Assembly (NCBI GenBank): GCA_033032865.1
Contig: JAWHQI010000013.1
Location: forward strand, 992,001-1,056,000
Origin: Dactylorhiza incarnata
Taxonomy: Eukaryota; Streptophyta; Magnoliopsida; Asparagales; Orchidaceae
DNA: 64,000 bases
Direction: 5' to 3'
Of the stretch, positions 22,060 through 34,333 are shown piece after piece. Each line of letters starts with the position of its first letter. The first letter of the stretch is position 1. The notes below the pieces were generated by a model, which worked only from the letters and a program-made list of their open reading frames with translations, was not told where the DNA came from and did no database searches. Both the position numbers and the translations under genes were made by a program.

Positions 22060-23801
22060 AACTGTTTTAAATTTGAATAAGTCGTGCTGGGATGACAATA
22101 ACCCCAGTAGTTATCTTACCTTTTCCTATAATTTTTATTTTCATCTAGTTTAGTTTAGTTAGTTGTATTTCATTTTGCTTTGTACATTTTCTTTTATTTT
22201 TGCGGAGCTCACCCCTGCAGATCCTTCTTCTAGATGGCGGATGTTGCAGCTTTGTCTTGGGTTACACGCATCTTCTGGTATGCTCACTTGCTGAGCATTG
22301 AGTACTCTCTTCCCCTAGCTCTTTTCTGAATTTCATAGCTATAAATTTTGTGTATTGTCTAGTTTAAGTCTGGGGGAGAGTAATTATGTGTGCCCACTCA
22401 CGTGCACTATTTCATAACATGCTAGAAGTACTTTTATTTTAGTTTATTGAAAATTGTTGTTCATTCTCTTTGCGTACCACATCACCCACTTGAGCGCGTA
22501 CTCATCTGTATGCGTGCTCTGAGTTGAATTTAATTCTTCTGCATATTTGGGAAAGTCTAGGTGCTGGCTTAGGACTATGTAGCAGAGTAAAATGTTGACT
22601 CTAGTAGTGTTCCTAGTCAAGTGCTCGGCTGCATAAAAATTTGTGTAGATTAGACTTCTTTTTATACTTATGGTTTTATATTTTTTTCTATTAGTGTAAA
22701 TGTTGTTTACTCTACTCAAATGGTGAACCCGGTGTGAATCAAATGGTAGCATAGGGATGTGTGTAAACGATTGCTAGACTCGTATTGCTTGAGTCGGGAG
22801 AAAGGAGAATCTTTCTCGGTGGCTAGAACTTGCCCCAAGCGATTCTTGAAGCATTGGCATATGATAGTTCTAGTGCGTGAGAATGACGTAGGCCATTGTT
22901 TTGGCCCGGTTGAGCTTTTTATTTCATGCCTATCATCTACCCTTGCTAGCCCATTTGTGCCTACCCCTTCCTCTTGATTCAGCTCCACTTTTATCTCACC
23001 AAAAGCTTAAAAGCCTAACCTAGTAGCACACCCAAATCCGAGCTTTAGTTATAGTTATATTTACATTTTGGGGGGTGTTGATGTGGTAATTTTTATAGTG
23101 GAAACTGTGGGTGTATTCATTGAAAAATTTGCTGAAAAAGAAAAGAAAGAAAAAGAAAAATGAAGAAGAAAAAAAAAAGGATTGCTATGAAAAAGTTAAA
23201 CTGAAAATTTTGTAAATTTTGGTATTGGGAGTGGGCGGTGCACACACCTATGTTGCAAAAGTCCAAGTCTGGGGGTGTGGTGCACTTGTTTACTATAGTC
23301 GTGCGAGTAGCTCTATCTTATGCTCATGTTGGGTTAGGTGTGCTTAGCCTTCTTGTTTATCTTTGTTTACCTCACCGTAACCCAAGCCCCATCTCTAACC
23401 TAAAGTCCTACTGACTCACGCTATGAAACAATCTAGTGTCGTGGAGAGAATGTGACCGGGCGAGCCTATGGTCACCGACACCGATGGATTTCGGTGGAGT
23501 TTGTCCGGCACCCCAATCTTGAGCAATGCTTATCTCAACGCTAGTTTACTTTCTCTGTATGCGTGACCGGATGATTCACCGTAGTTCACCATTTTGAGTG
23601 GTTGTAATATGCTTTTACTCTTTTAGAAATCTATAAACTGTTTGTGTATAATGAGAAATCTTCTCTATTATATTTCTTATGCACGTGAGCATGCGACTTC
23701 GCATGGTACTCTGTATTGTAATTCTAAGCCATCTACTTTTCTTTCACCGCCTGCTTAGGATTTGTTTGCTCGGGACGCGCAAACAGGTAAGTCTGGGGGT
23801 G
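22060..23801 (+). other. B1 3' non-coding region with three PPT-like motifs
   Basis: No coding potential. AAGTCTGGGGG occurs at about 22368, 23267 and 23790, the last adjoining the 3' LTR as the true PPT. Blocks at 22490-22980 and 23400-23790 are closely matched in B2 (48500-49020 and 49400-49820). One block has potential stems GTGACC / GGTCAC and CACCGA / TCGGTG near 23450-23497. A poly-purine patch AAGAAAAGAAAG lies near 23140. Confidence 0.65.
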
Positions 23802-25481
23802 TGATGAGTCCCATATATATATATATTTGGACTCATTTGGGCTGATATTCTAGTCTTTGCACCACATTTTAGGCACGTTTTCATTCATATGTATTATTCC
23901 ATGCTAGGTGCACTTTTAAGCTCATTTCGGTGTGCAATTGCATTCCTTGTTGTTGGGGGTAAGCACATGGTGCTTCCCTTCCCTTCTTTTATGTTTTTAT
24001 GATGCTGGACGTGTATTCCAGCTGTTATATCTTGTATGCAGGTGACCTGATCGTCCTGTTTTCCCCAGAATTCATGTCTGTGCATATCGCATGGTCGTGC
24101 GTTTCCTTGACGCACGGTCGGTTGCGGTCGTGCGTTTGTGTCTGGGCAGAAAACGGAGCGTCGGAGTTTACTCGTGCGTTTTTACGCACGGGCGGATTCG
24201 CCCGTGCGTGAGTAAAATGCATGGTCGACCTGTGTCTTCCTGATTTCAGAGCGTCAGATTTTGCCCGTGCGTTTGTACGCACGGGCGGTATTGGTCGTGC
24301 GTGAGCAATACACACGGGCAGCGCAGCGTCTTCCCCAAGTCACATTTTACGAGTTAATAACGCACGGTCTGCGCACGGTCGTTCGTTCGACCGTGCGTGA
24401 CCATTTTCTGATAGAATTTCTATTTAAGCCGCAGATCTTGCCCTATTCTGACGATCGTTTTTCCCGCTCCCAGAGCTCCAGTTCCGCGCCCTTTTCGCCG
24501 TCCATCGCCGCCCACCTTCAGGAGGTGCTCTGGGCTTATTCTTCACGCCAATGTCAGCCGGAGTATCCTCTCGGCCTCCTCCTTCATCCTATAGCTTCAA
24601 GGGAAGATTTAGCCACCATTGCCGTCAAGCAAGGGGAAGTTTGCAACCTATACCGGATCGTGAGACGAATAAGACGGGTTCATTGGAGAGTCGTGACAGC
24701 TCTCTCTACCCCGGACGTAGTTGCAGACCGAGCTTGGACGCGGATTGACAACCCAGCGATTCCAACCGTGAATCTACAACGAGGCTTCGGATTCGGTCGA
24801 TTTCTTGCCTTGTTCTACTCTTATTGATGTGTGTATGTAGCTAGATCTAAATATTATGATGAAGTGGCACTTAAACTAGTTTGTATTTCTATATATTTCA
24901 TGTCTATGTGAAATGCTTTATTGTTTGAGTTGCTTGAGGTGCGCCCCATTCCATCCTCCATCCCACCGTCACGTTCATGTGCCGCACTAGCAATTACTAG
25001 TGGCGTGCTTGTCGACGAGGTGCTTGCGACCCTCATCCGTATGCCTACTCTTCCATCCGCCTAGCGAAGCGTGGCATAGCGGCCAGTGTAATCCATTCGC
25101 CTAACGAAGCAGCGCGCTCAAGCCCTGCACAGTTCGATTCCGCTTGCCTACTCGTCCATCCGCCCTTGCGACGCAGTGCGCTCAAGGCCTGCCTAGTCTC
25201 CATCCCACCAAGCGAAGCATTGCATAGCGACATTGCATAGGAGTAGTTATAGTTGTTTTTCTTTATTTTCCACAAACCAAATCACCCACTTTCGCACCCA
25301 TCCGACTAAAGGACTTCAATCTCAAGTCCTGCCTCAATAGTAAACTCCACCTTACTGTGTTACTTTGAGATTGATACTTGGGGATTCATTCCCAATTTAT
25401 ATTACTTGAACGATCAGTACACTGCTGTTTTGTGCCGCAGTCTAGCTACCGCCTATAGCGGTGTGCGAGATTTGTGCATCA
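23802..25481 (+). repeat. B1 3' LTR
   Basis: TGATGAGTCCC...TTTGTGCATCA, 1680 bp, uninterrupted. By eye a few percent different from the 5' LTR. Carries the same palindrome set as 13560-13880 (about 24085-24405). GGGAG (25482-25486) follows, then the Tat RT coding region resumes. Confidence 0.92.
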
Positions 25482-25486
25482 GGGAG

Positions 25487-26480
25487 CAGTCGTGGCTGGA
25501 GGCCATGGATGAGGTCGTGGAGCTCGAGGTCACCACCCTAGCGGAAGTGGTGGAAAAAGTCAAGATCAGCGGTGAGCTCAGCCCAGAGGAACAGAAGCAG
25601 ATCCTGGCCTGCGTGCAGGAGAACGTGGATGTCTTAGCCTGAAGCATGATAGAGATGCTCGGGATCGACGCAGACGTTACTTGCCATCATCTCAACCTCG
25701 ACCCCGACACCCGACCCATCCGACAAAAGAAACGGGCCATATCGGACAAGATGGAAGGCCCATCCGAGAGGAGGTGGGCAAGCTCCTCCAGGCAGGCTTT
25801 GTATCATAGATACAGTATCCAGGCTGGGTCTCCAACGTGGTTATGGTAAAGAAAGGTGGAGGTAAGTGGAGGATGTGTATCGACTTTTCATTGCTTAATA
25901 AGAATGCTACCCCTTGCCCTGAATCGACGTGCTGGTTGACTCAGCCGTCAGTTTCTCTGTAATGTCTTTTAGATGCTTTTTATGGTTATCACCAAATCCG
26001 CATGCACCCCCCTGACATCAAGGATGTCTCTTTCATCACGGGGGATGAGTGTAATTATTATAAAATGATGCCTTTTGGACTCAAGAATGCAGGGGCAACT
26101 TATCAACGGATGATGGACTGGGTCTTCCTGGAACAAAATGGTAGGAATCTAGAAGTCTATGTGGACGACCTCATGGTAAAGAGTCGAGTCCTTGAGTCCC
26201 ACCTCCATGACCTCAGGGAGACCTTCGGGACGTTGAGAAAATTCAAGATGAAGCTCAACCCCCTGAAGTGTGTCTTCGGGGCTAGCCGGGGGAAATTCCT
26301 AGGCCATTTGCTCACTCCGGCAGGAGTGGAGCCGAATCCAGACAAGGTTAGGGCCATCATGGAGTTGGGGTCTCCAAGGAATGCAAAGGAGGTTCAACGC
26401 CTCACAGGGAAGCTGGCCGGGCTTAGCAGATTCCTCTCTAGGGCGGGAGAGAAGTGTGCACCTTTCTTCAAAGTACTTCG
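25487..26480 (+). pseudogene. Tat reverse transcriptase
   Basis: N-terminal spacer (PEEQKQILACVQENVDVLA, stop at 25640), then HHLNLDPDTRPIRQKKRA, a frame break near 25790, and MCIDFSLLNKNA near 25875. From 26002 the palm is open: HPPDIKDVSFITGDECNYY, MMPFGLKNAGATYQRMM, and the catalytic YVDDLMVKSR (26158-26187). The thumb/connection continues through KFLGHLLTPAGVEPNPDK, VQRLTGKLAGLSRFLSRA and FFKVLRK. The enzyme copies element RNA to DNA in the particle. Several breaks make it inactive. It continues directly from the protease region across the B1 insertion. Confidence 0.9.
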
Positions 26481-26739
26481 AAAAGGGGGAGTTGATGGAG
26501 GTGGACCAGCGGGAATCATGGATGGATCCCTTCATCATCTTCCTGACATCGGGGAAGTTCCCCGAAGGAGACGTGGATAAAAGGCGCTTCAGGTATTAAT
26601 CGGCCAATTATTCCTTACATGCAGGGGGATTATACAGGAAATCACTCTCGGGGCTCCTATCCTGGTGTGTGACGTAGGAGGAGGTCCCAAGGATTTTGGA
26701 GGAGATCCACTCAGGAGAATGGGGCAGCCACTCGGGAAG
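26481..26739 (+). pseudogene. Tat RNase H region, mostly deleted
   Basis: Only about 260 bases separate the RT connection block from the integrase zinc region, where roughly 1.2 kb of RNase H and linker is expected. No RNase H motif is visible. This deletion alone would make the element non-autonomous. Confidence 0.7.
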
Positions 26740-27770
26740 CTGAACCTTGGAAGGGAGAGTGCTAAGGCAAGGCTATTTCTGGCCTACCCTCAGTAAGGAT
26801 GCGGCGGAATTCGCAAGGAAGTGTTCAAAGTGCCAGTTGTTCGCCCCTCTCCAGCTCCTACCTGTCCAAAGGCTTCGGTCCATCACAGCGCCCTGGCCCT
26901 TTGCAATATTGGGATTGGACTTGGTGGTCCTTTCCCGCAAGCGAGCGACCAGAGAAGGTTCTTATTGGTGATGATCGATTATTTCTCCAAGTGGCTGGAG
27001 GTGAAGGCGCTGGCCAAGGTAACCTCTCAAGTAGTTAGAAATTTCGTATATGGGGAGATAATTTGCAGGCATGGACTCCCACTGGCTATAGTCACGGACA
27101 ATGGGCCGCAGTTCGCCAGAAACGAGTTCGTCAGCTTCTGCACCCAGCTGGGCATAGACCTTAGGTTTGCGTCAGTCCACCACCCAAGGAGTAATGGGCA
27201 AGTGGAGGCGGCAAACAAGATTATCGTGAACCTGTTGAAGAAGAAGGTCGAGAACCTCTGGGGGAGCTGGGTCGAGCAGTTACCCTCGGTCCTCTGGGCC
27301 CTGAGAACAACTCCGAACACCCCACAGGGGAGACCCCATTCAAGCTCTCCCACGGGTCTGAGGCTGTCCTCCCCGTAGAGTTCGAAGTGAAATCCCCCAG
27401 GGTGGTTGCTGCGGGCGAAGGGGATGAGAAATGGCTTATAGAGAACGGAGAGGAACAAAGGCTATCGTGGGACCTGGTGGAAGAGCTCTGGGACTTAGCC
27501 ACCGTCTGGCAAGAGGAGGTCAAGCGGTGGATGGCCCGGTATTTTGATAAGCATATCCGGATAAGACAATTCGAGAAATGAGACCTAGTATTAAAGAAGG
27601 TTGACGCGGACGGGAGGGGAGACGCGGTGGGAAAGCTTAGTCCTAACTGGGAAGGGCCATATATTGTAGATGAGGTGCTCAAGTCAGGGGGATAACACCT
27701 CCGAGATGTGGACGGGGTACCCCTTAGCCTAGCCAGGAGTGGGGACGACTTAAAGCGATTCTATCCTTGA
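26740..27770 (+). pseudogene. Tat integrase
   Basis: Zinc-binding end (QGYFWPTLSKDA, then CSKCQLFAP) at 26765-26850. The catalytic core is open at 26880-27340: the first Asp region is altered (GIGLGGPFPQ where GxDxxGPF is usual), then VMIDYFSKWLEVKAL, IVTDNGPQF with the second Asp (27092-27118), and HHPRSNGQVEAANK with the Glu (27178-27220). The C-terminal block RFYP with stop at 27768-27770 closes pol. Frame changes occur near 26870 and 27370. Inserts element DNA into the genome when intact. Confidence 0.88.
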
Positions 27771-27854
27771 AGTTCTTGTAATTGACCCATAATATGTTTT
27801 ATTCTTCATATGTTAGTCTTGAAACTTTTTCTAAGTAGGAATTCCCAGGTTCAT

Positions 27855-29335
27855 AAGTTGGATTGCCCCCGACGATCTCGCTGTCGGGTTCTCACTAGCC
27901 GGTGGGTCAGGTAGATCTCGCGGAGAGGCTGGCAAAGTAACAAGTCTTTGAGCTGGATTGCACCAGACGATCCCGCTGCCGGGCTCTCACTAGCCGGTGG
28001 GTCAGGTAGATCTCGTGGAGAGGCTGGCAAAGTAACAAGTCTTTGAGATGGATTGCCCGGACGATCCCGCTGCCGGGCTCTCACTAGCCGGTAGGTCAGG
28101 TAGATCTCGCGGAGAGGCTGGCAAAGTAACAAGTCTTTGAGCTGGATTTCCCTGGACGATCCCGCTGTCGGGCTCTCAATAGCCGGTAGGTCAGGTAGAT
28201 CTCGCAGAGAGGCTGGCAAAGTAACAAGTCTTTGAGCTGGATTGCCCCAGACAATCCCGCTGCCGGGCTCTCAATAGCCGGTAGGTCAGGTAGATCTCGC
28301 AGAGAGGCTGGCAAAGTAACAAGTCTTTGAGCTGGATTGCCCAGGACAATCCCGCTGCCGGTATCTCACTAGCCGGTGGGTCAGGAAGATCTCGCAGAGA
28401 GGCTGGCAGAGTAACAAGCCTTTGAGCTAGATTGACCCGGACGATCCTGCTGCCGGGCTCTCACTAGCCGGTGGGTCAGGTAGATCTCACGGAGAGAATG
28501 GCAGAGTAACAAGTCTTTGAGCTGGATTGCCCCGGACGATCCCGTTCTCGGGATCTCAGTAGCCGGTGGGTCAGGTAGATCTCGCGGAGAGGTTGTCAGA
28601 GTAACAAGTCTTTGAGTTGGATTGCCCTAGACGATCCCGCTGTCGGGATCTCACTAGCCGGTGAGTCAGGTAGATCTCGCGGAGAGGCTGGCCAAGTAAC
28701 AAGTCTTTGAGCTGGATTGCCCCGGACGATCCCGCTGCCGGGCTCTCACTAGCTGGTAGGTCAGGTTGATCTCGCAGAGAGGCTGACAAAGTAACAAGTC
28801 TTTGAGTTGGATTGCCCCGAATGATCCCGCTGCCGGGCTCGCACTAGCCGGTGGGTCAGGTAGATCTCGCGGAGAGGCAGACAAAGTAACAAGTCTGGGA
28901 GCTGGATTGCCCCGGATGATCTCGCTGCCAGGCTCTCACTAGCCGGTGGGTCAGGTAGATCTCGCTGAGAGGCGGGCAGAGTAACAAGTCTTTGAGCTGG
29001 ATTGCCCCAAACGATCCTTCTGCCGGGCTCTCACTAGCCAGTGGGTCAGGTAGATCTCGCGGAGAGGCTGGCATAGTAACAAGTCTTTAAGCTGGATTGC
29101 CCCGGATGATCTCGCTGCCGGGCTCTCACTAGCCGGCGGGTCAGGTAGATCTCGCGGAGAGGCTGGAAAAGTAACAAGTCTTTGAGCTGGATTGCCCCAG
29201 ATAATCCCGTTGCCGGGCTCTCACTAGCCGGTGGGTCAGGTAGATCTCTCGGAGAGGCTGACACGATGAAAAGTTCTTAGTGCGGGGTGCCCCAGATCGA
29301 TTCCGCTGCCGGGCTCTCATAGACGGTGGGTCAGG
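27855..29335. repeat. Tandem array of a 95-bp unit, about 15 copies
   Basis: Period 94-95 bp, measured from successive GTAACAAGTCTTTGAG words (27937, 28032, 28126 and so on). Each unit contains GATCCCGCTGCCGGGCTCTC, CTAGCCGGTGGGTCAGGTAG and ATCTCGCGGAGAGGCTGGC. Copies are about 85-95 percent alike. Because 95 is not a multiple of three and the unit has few stops, minus-strand frames stay open for 60-120 codons; I regard these as by-products. Arrays here, between pol and the 3' LTR, are typical of Tat elements and can seed satellite DNA. Confidence 0.93.
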
Positions 29336-29908
29336 TTGATCCCTGGAATGGCCAAAGAATGAATCATTCATGTCAATGGGGGAGGGGGGCTCGCCAAACC
29401 CCCCAAGACCTTGATGGGGCAAGCTCTAGGGCTCGCTCGCGAGAAGAGTGGAACCTCCCTTGACGTAAGACACCAAGTCCAAGGGTACCCGCGAGACGGT
29501 TAGATGCGGTGGCCATACAGTTCGGCGAGTCAGGTCCTAACTCTTAGAAGACACCTGGAGAGTCCGTGAGTAATGTATAAAAATGGCGAGTTGGGGAAGG
29601 TTCGTCGGCGAGGCAGGGTAACGAGATTAGAGGAAAATACAATGAGATTGTAAGTCTTGTTACAAACACCTATAAGAGGAACGTGAATGCGAGCACAAAT
29701 AATAACATCAAAGGTGCGAGCACGAGAAAAAGGTAAGAGTACAAGCGTATCACAAGCATATTCATGCGAGCCAAGAAAAGAGTATTTGCACGAACAAAAT
29801 AAAAGGACAATCACAAGACAAAAAAATACTCTATGTTCATTTTATTCAAGAAGGTTACAAAACAACGGCGAACTCGCCAGACAAAATTTTTACATCGAAT
29901 TGAAAAGG
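29336..29908. other. Tat spacer after the tandem array
   Basis: One partial, diverged array unit (to about 29340), then GC-rich sequence with many GCGAG/CTCGC words and an AT-richer stretch at 29620-29860. It precedes, on the minus strand, the 3' end of the antisense gene. No protein motif recognised. Confidence 0.5.
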
Positions 29909-30238
29909 CTAAGGCTGGTCGCTGGATGGCTCTCCCTCGCTCCCGCGGTCGTCGGGCTCCAGGAGCGGTGTGAACAGATCCAGGATGATGTCCTCGATGC
30001 TGAACTCCAAGGCGTCTGGACAGAGCAAGTCGGCCCCTTTGAGGGTCTCGAAGACAAGGTCGGCAACGCCCATAGAATTCTGGCTGATCGCCGCCTTCTC
30101 AGCTCGCAAGTCCTGGCGAGCCTCGATCCACGGAGGGGGTGGCGGGAGCACCGCCCTAGTCAGCTCGCAGTTGTGCGCTTTAAGCAATGCGACCTCTGCT
30201 TCCAGATCGGCATTCCACGAAAGTAACTGGCTTGCGGC

Positions 30239-30320
30239 CTCAGCATCTTGAAAAAGAAGATAAAATGTAAGTCAAGCTAAAGGTAAGGCAAGTGAAGTAG
30301 GGGCTGTTTGAATGGCTTAC
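30239..30320 (-). other. Intron in antisense gene 1 (C-terminal)
   Basis: Minus strand: donor ATG|GTAAGCC at 30320 and acceptor CTGAG|GCC at 30239, which keeps the coiled-coil frame. A stronger pyrimidine-tract acceptor, TTTTTCAAG at 30247, would shift the frame. AT-rich relative to its exons. Confidence 0.6.
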
Positions 30321-31249
30321 CATCCCTCCTTGAAGGCTGGCGAGAAGACCTTCGTTGATGGCCTCTTTTCCCTTGAGGCTCGCGATCGCCTCAGAGGCCT
30401 CCTTGAGCTCGCGATGAAGCTCCTTAGCATCCCTATCCACTGTGAGGTACCGCCGGGCCACCATGTCACTGAGCTCCATGGATTGGAAATGGGCTCCCAT
30501 GGCCTCGTTGACCAGCAGCCTGGATCGCAAGGTGCTGAAGTTAGCGGCGTCCTTACGACCGTATAATCCAAAGGCGAGGGCGAACCCCTCGCCTCCCACC
30601 TTGTTGCTCTCAACCCAAGAAGGGAGGAGCGACGAGCATGATATCCTGTTGAGGTTAGGATCCCACGCGAGCACCGGCTCGCCCAAGGCATCTGGGAATT
30701 TTGCCCCCAAGCCGAAGTTTTTGTGGCTGGAGGGGTTGGGCGCGCCGGGGGTCCCCCTCGGCTCGCTTTCTTCCTCGACGATTTTCTGGCCCGCGGGGGA
30801 AGGGAGCGAAGAGTCGGCCTCGCTGAGGTCCACGACCTCTTTCCCCTTAGTGGAGGAAGGGGCTTCCTTGTTTCACTTCTTGGCGGAAGGCTTTAGAACT
30901 TGTGGGCCCGCAGACGACGACCGTTTCTTGCCCGACGTTGAGCTGAGGGGTTCTCGGCAGGCATCAGTGGCCACTACGACGAGGGTGCCAGAGGAGAGGG
31001 TGGCACTTTTTGCATGCAGAGGATGGATGGGAAGATCCGGCTCCCCTCCAAGCATGAAGAAAAAGTTAGCGGATAAAATGAAAAATATATATAGAAGCTT
31101 GCGAGTGCGAGCCGAACCTTCCCCTTGTGGGACAAGAAGTAGCGAGTCAACCCTCCGCCGGAGGTGGGCGACCTCAAAGTCTTTGCCGCTCAGGTATTGT
31201 TAGAGCCTCACATCGTCACCGCCAAGCGAGGCGGGAGGGCGGGAGGTCG

Positions 31250-33967
31250 TGTCACAACCCGCATTTTCTCTGAATTTAAGGATATCAGAGTAAGAGAAAA
31301 TACACGTCATGATGCCACGTCATACAGGAGACAACTGTAGACGCTCAGGCGGAAACCTATTACTTAACTAGACAAAACATGATTATATGATAAGTCATCA
31401 TTTGAAATCATTTATTAGGGGTTTTGAGGTAAGAACTGTGTCTCTCAGTTCGTGGATCAACTAGTCCACCGAGAAAATATATTTAGTTGCAGCGGAAAGT
31501 ACTTGATTTAGTTTACTTAAAGTCCTACATGTATGCAAACGACGGAGCATGAAGTAAATGATATGCACATAACTAGGCGTATTGTAAGAGTAGAAAATAC
31601 TTTTAGGCGACTTTAAGGTTAAGGGTTTCAGTTAGAAAGAATGCAATGACGATGAAGAAAAACCATTTTATAACTATAGTGCGCCTAACATAAATCATTC
31701 CTAGAGGGTAAGATACACAAGATCTAAAAGTAGTGGCATAATCTGGCAAATAAACTATAAAGTATAAAAAGGGGCACAATGGGCGCCAACAACATGACAC
31801 TAACCCATTGGCACCAACTAGTATGTCTGAGCACAAGAAGTAACTAAAAACAACTACCTCACAGCAGCGGGGTGAACAACTACTAAAACTCTGAACTTCA
31901 GGCTACACCACTAGCCGTTATGGCTCTGAACCTGAGGCATTCAATAAAACAAAGAACGCCTCAGCGAGGAATTACAAGTGGCAGAAAACTAGCAGAAAAA
32001 CAAGCAAGGCATAAGGGGTACCAACCCAAGCCAAATTTACCGAAAGGGAGCTCTAAACAAAGAGTCAACAAGCATCAAGTGCACTAAATACCAAAAGAGG
32101 AACAACACGTTCATTTATTTAGTTTCATCAATTAAAGAGGCTGATCAGCTCAAATTATACGGGAGCGGTTAACTACCTCCGCTACCAAAAGCCCAAAACC
32201 AGGTGGGGGTACCACTAGACCTAACCACCCAAACACGACTACCGTGCAAGGCTATAACATTTCCCCCACTGTCCCCCAAACACAACTACTATGTAAGGCT
32301 AAATACAGTAGTTCTTATTACTTAAATTTTAATTAAACACGGGACGCTTCCCGAAAGGATAATCACTGGAAGGCCCTAAGAAATAGGGTCAAGGCAAAGT
32401 ACACATCGATCAATATGAATCATAAGAGTAACTCAAATGTTAACAGACCACAACGAGTAAAAAGAAGTTCAAACGAGAAGGATTCGAGATCAGGAGCACC
32501 GAAGGGTCACTGACAATCATCCAAGTACACCCGAGGGGACACGAGATTCAAACACAAAAACTCAACGAAATCACATGCGTTCCGGGCGGGGTTCCAAGGG
32601 GCCGCGCCCCTGGCGGGGTCTTAGGGGCAGAGACCCTAACGGGGTCCAAGGGGCAGCGCCCCTGGCGGTGGTCTCGCTGACTGATCAGCGAGCGGGGTCA
32701 AGGGGCAGAGAACTTGCGGGGTGCGGGGCAGAGCCCCGTCCAAAATTTTGAAATCCCACCACCAGAAACCACACAAAAAAAATCACCCCAAAAGAAGTTC
32801 TTACCATCATTTATCGAGAAGAAGGACATCATTCAAGGCAGCACTTCTCGGGAACTGGAAGGATTTCTCGAGAGAGGACAAGGGATTTCTCGAGAAGTAT
32901 AGGGGTTCCAGCCGGGAAAGTTCTCGAGAAATCAAGCATTTCTCGAGAGGTCGAGGGGTTCCAGCGGGGGATTTCTCGAGAAATCAAGCATTTCTCGAGA
33001 GGTCAAAGGGTCTTCTCAAAAACTTGGCTGAAACAACTTCTCGAAAACTACCAGGACTTCTCGAGAAGGACAATCAACGGATAAAATTAGGGAACTGTGG
33101 TGCCCTCCGGGAGGAAATTTCTGACACTACGGAAGGGGGAAGATTAGGGTTTTCTATCTATCAAACAAGACACTCGAAACACGAGCCCACAGTTCACCAA
33201 GCATCTATCAGGAGAAAGAAAAACCACGACTTAACCAAATAAAGAGAAGGAGGAAGCCACTTGCCTTAAACCTTGCAAACTCGTCTGAAAGCTATGGATC
33301 GGCTAGGGAAACACACGAGCACAGATTCCTGAAACTTTTCGGGTCGAAAGAAGGGGTTAGGTCACTACCCTAACTCCAAAAATTCCATAAAACGGGAAAA
33401 GCTTACCGCTAGAACGAAGATCTCGGCGAGAGCTTTCTAAATCTACTCTCCAAACGCGATTCCGACTACTACAGCCCTAGAAATTGCCGATCGAACGCTC
33501 CTCGAAGCTCCGCACTCTCCCTTTCGCTCGGCGGCTGATTTGATCGAGGGAGGAAGAAGATGAATAGGGGAAGAAGATTTTAGGCTTTATATAAAAACCT
33601 AATTTATTAATTAATTAATTAATTCCCCCATTCACTTAAAACCGCGAGGGAAACTAGATCACCTCAGATTTCTACGAAATTCGCACCTTAACTGAAACAC
33701 GGCGCTACGAATCGAACGGCGAAGTCAGAATTCAATTCCGACGGGCCAAACTCGGGCTAAAGCCTCCCGAAGCTAAAATCTTGATATCCACCCAAAATCT
33801 TTACCTTAACTCGAAACGATGCGAATTCTCGCACGCTCGATCTACAAGACATACTTTAACTAAGCTAAGGCTCAACACACTACTAGACGAGCTGACGTAA
33901 CGCCCTTACGCCAAAATTACGTCACAGCGGGCACATAAAATAATTAACGAAAATCAGGGGCGTTACA
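31250..33967 (-). mobile_element. Solo LTR (Tekay/Del-like chromovirus type), TSD GGTCG
   Basis: On the plus strand TGTCACAACCC...GGGGCGTTACA, flanked by GGTCG at 31245-31249 and 33968-33972. The minus strand starts TGTAACGCCCC, the usual Tekay-type LTR start. It is 2718 bp with no coding region, PBS or PPT, so it is a solo LTR left by LTR-LTR recombination. 32590-32740 has GGGGCAGCGCCCCTGGCGG-type repeats. 32860-33070 has seven TCTCGAGA palindromes, including a 50-bp direct duplication (about 32906-32955 and 32957-33003). It splits antisense gene 1. Confidence 0.9.
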
Positions 33968-34258
33968 GGTCGCGTCATCCTGTTGGAAGGGGGAGAAAGG
34001 GATGTTGCCGAAGGGTCTTTTCACCAGGACGAACTTCTGGCGCCAGTAGTGGGCTTTGTTCACCGTCTCGCAGACGGTGACATGCTGGCTCGCAAAATGA
34101 GTCATCCCATCATTGTATGCGCGGTAGGAGAAGACTTTGCGGAAGACGAGCAGGATGAACTCGATCTTCTCCTCCCGCAGGTAATAGGCGAATGCGACCA
34201 TCACAGCAATCGCATTCGGCGTCAGCTGGCTCAGTAGAATGCCGTAGTACTTGAGTAC

Positions 34259-34333
34259 CTGAAAAATCCACCATGGTACGGTTAGCATGCTCCCAGCGAG
34301 GCGAGTGATAGTGGTGAGGATCAAATGATTTAC
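34259..34333 (-). other. Intron in antisense gene 1 (N-terminal)
   Basis: Minus strand: CAG|GTAAATC at 34333, CTAAC branch-like sequence, and TTTTTCAG|GTACTC at 34259. It is 75 bp and phase 0. The conserved domain reads continuously only when it is removed. Confidence 0.82.

Larger units (their letters stand above)
13282..25481 (+). mobile_element. Element B1: non-autonomous Athila-type retrotransposon, TSD GGGAG
   Basis: Flanked by GGGAG (13277-13281 and 25482-25486) and bounded by about 1.68-kb LTRs with TG...CA ends. Removing nested element N leaves about 6.55 kb. It has a tRNA-Asp-type PBS, one zinc-knuckle ORF broken by a stop, and a polypurine tract, but no protease, RT, RNase H or integrase. 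It is the same family as B2 (44940-53219): ends, ORF and internal non-coding blocks match, but the LTR palindrome array differs. It must have moved with enzymes supplied in trans, most likely by an Athila relative. Confidence 0.92.

Noticed and set aside
27855..29335. CRISPR-like look of regularly spaced repeats
   Set aside because: The whole 95-bp unit is repeated without unique spacers, and the context is a plant retrotransposon.
27851..29422. Overlapping minus-strand open frames across the 95-bp array
   Set aside because: They come from a stop-poor repeat unit of length not divisible by three, cycle through frames and have no domain. Treated as repeat by-products.
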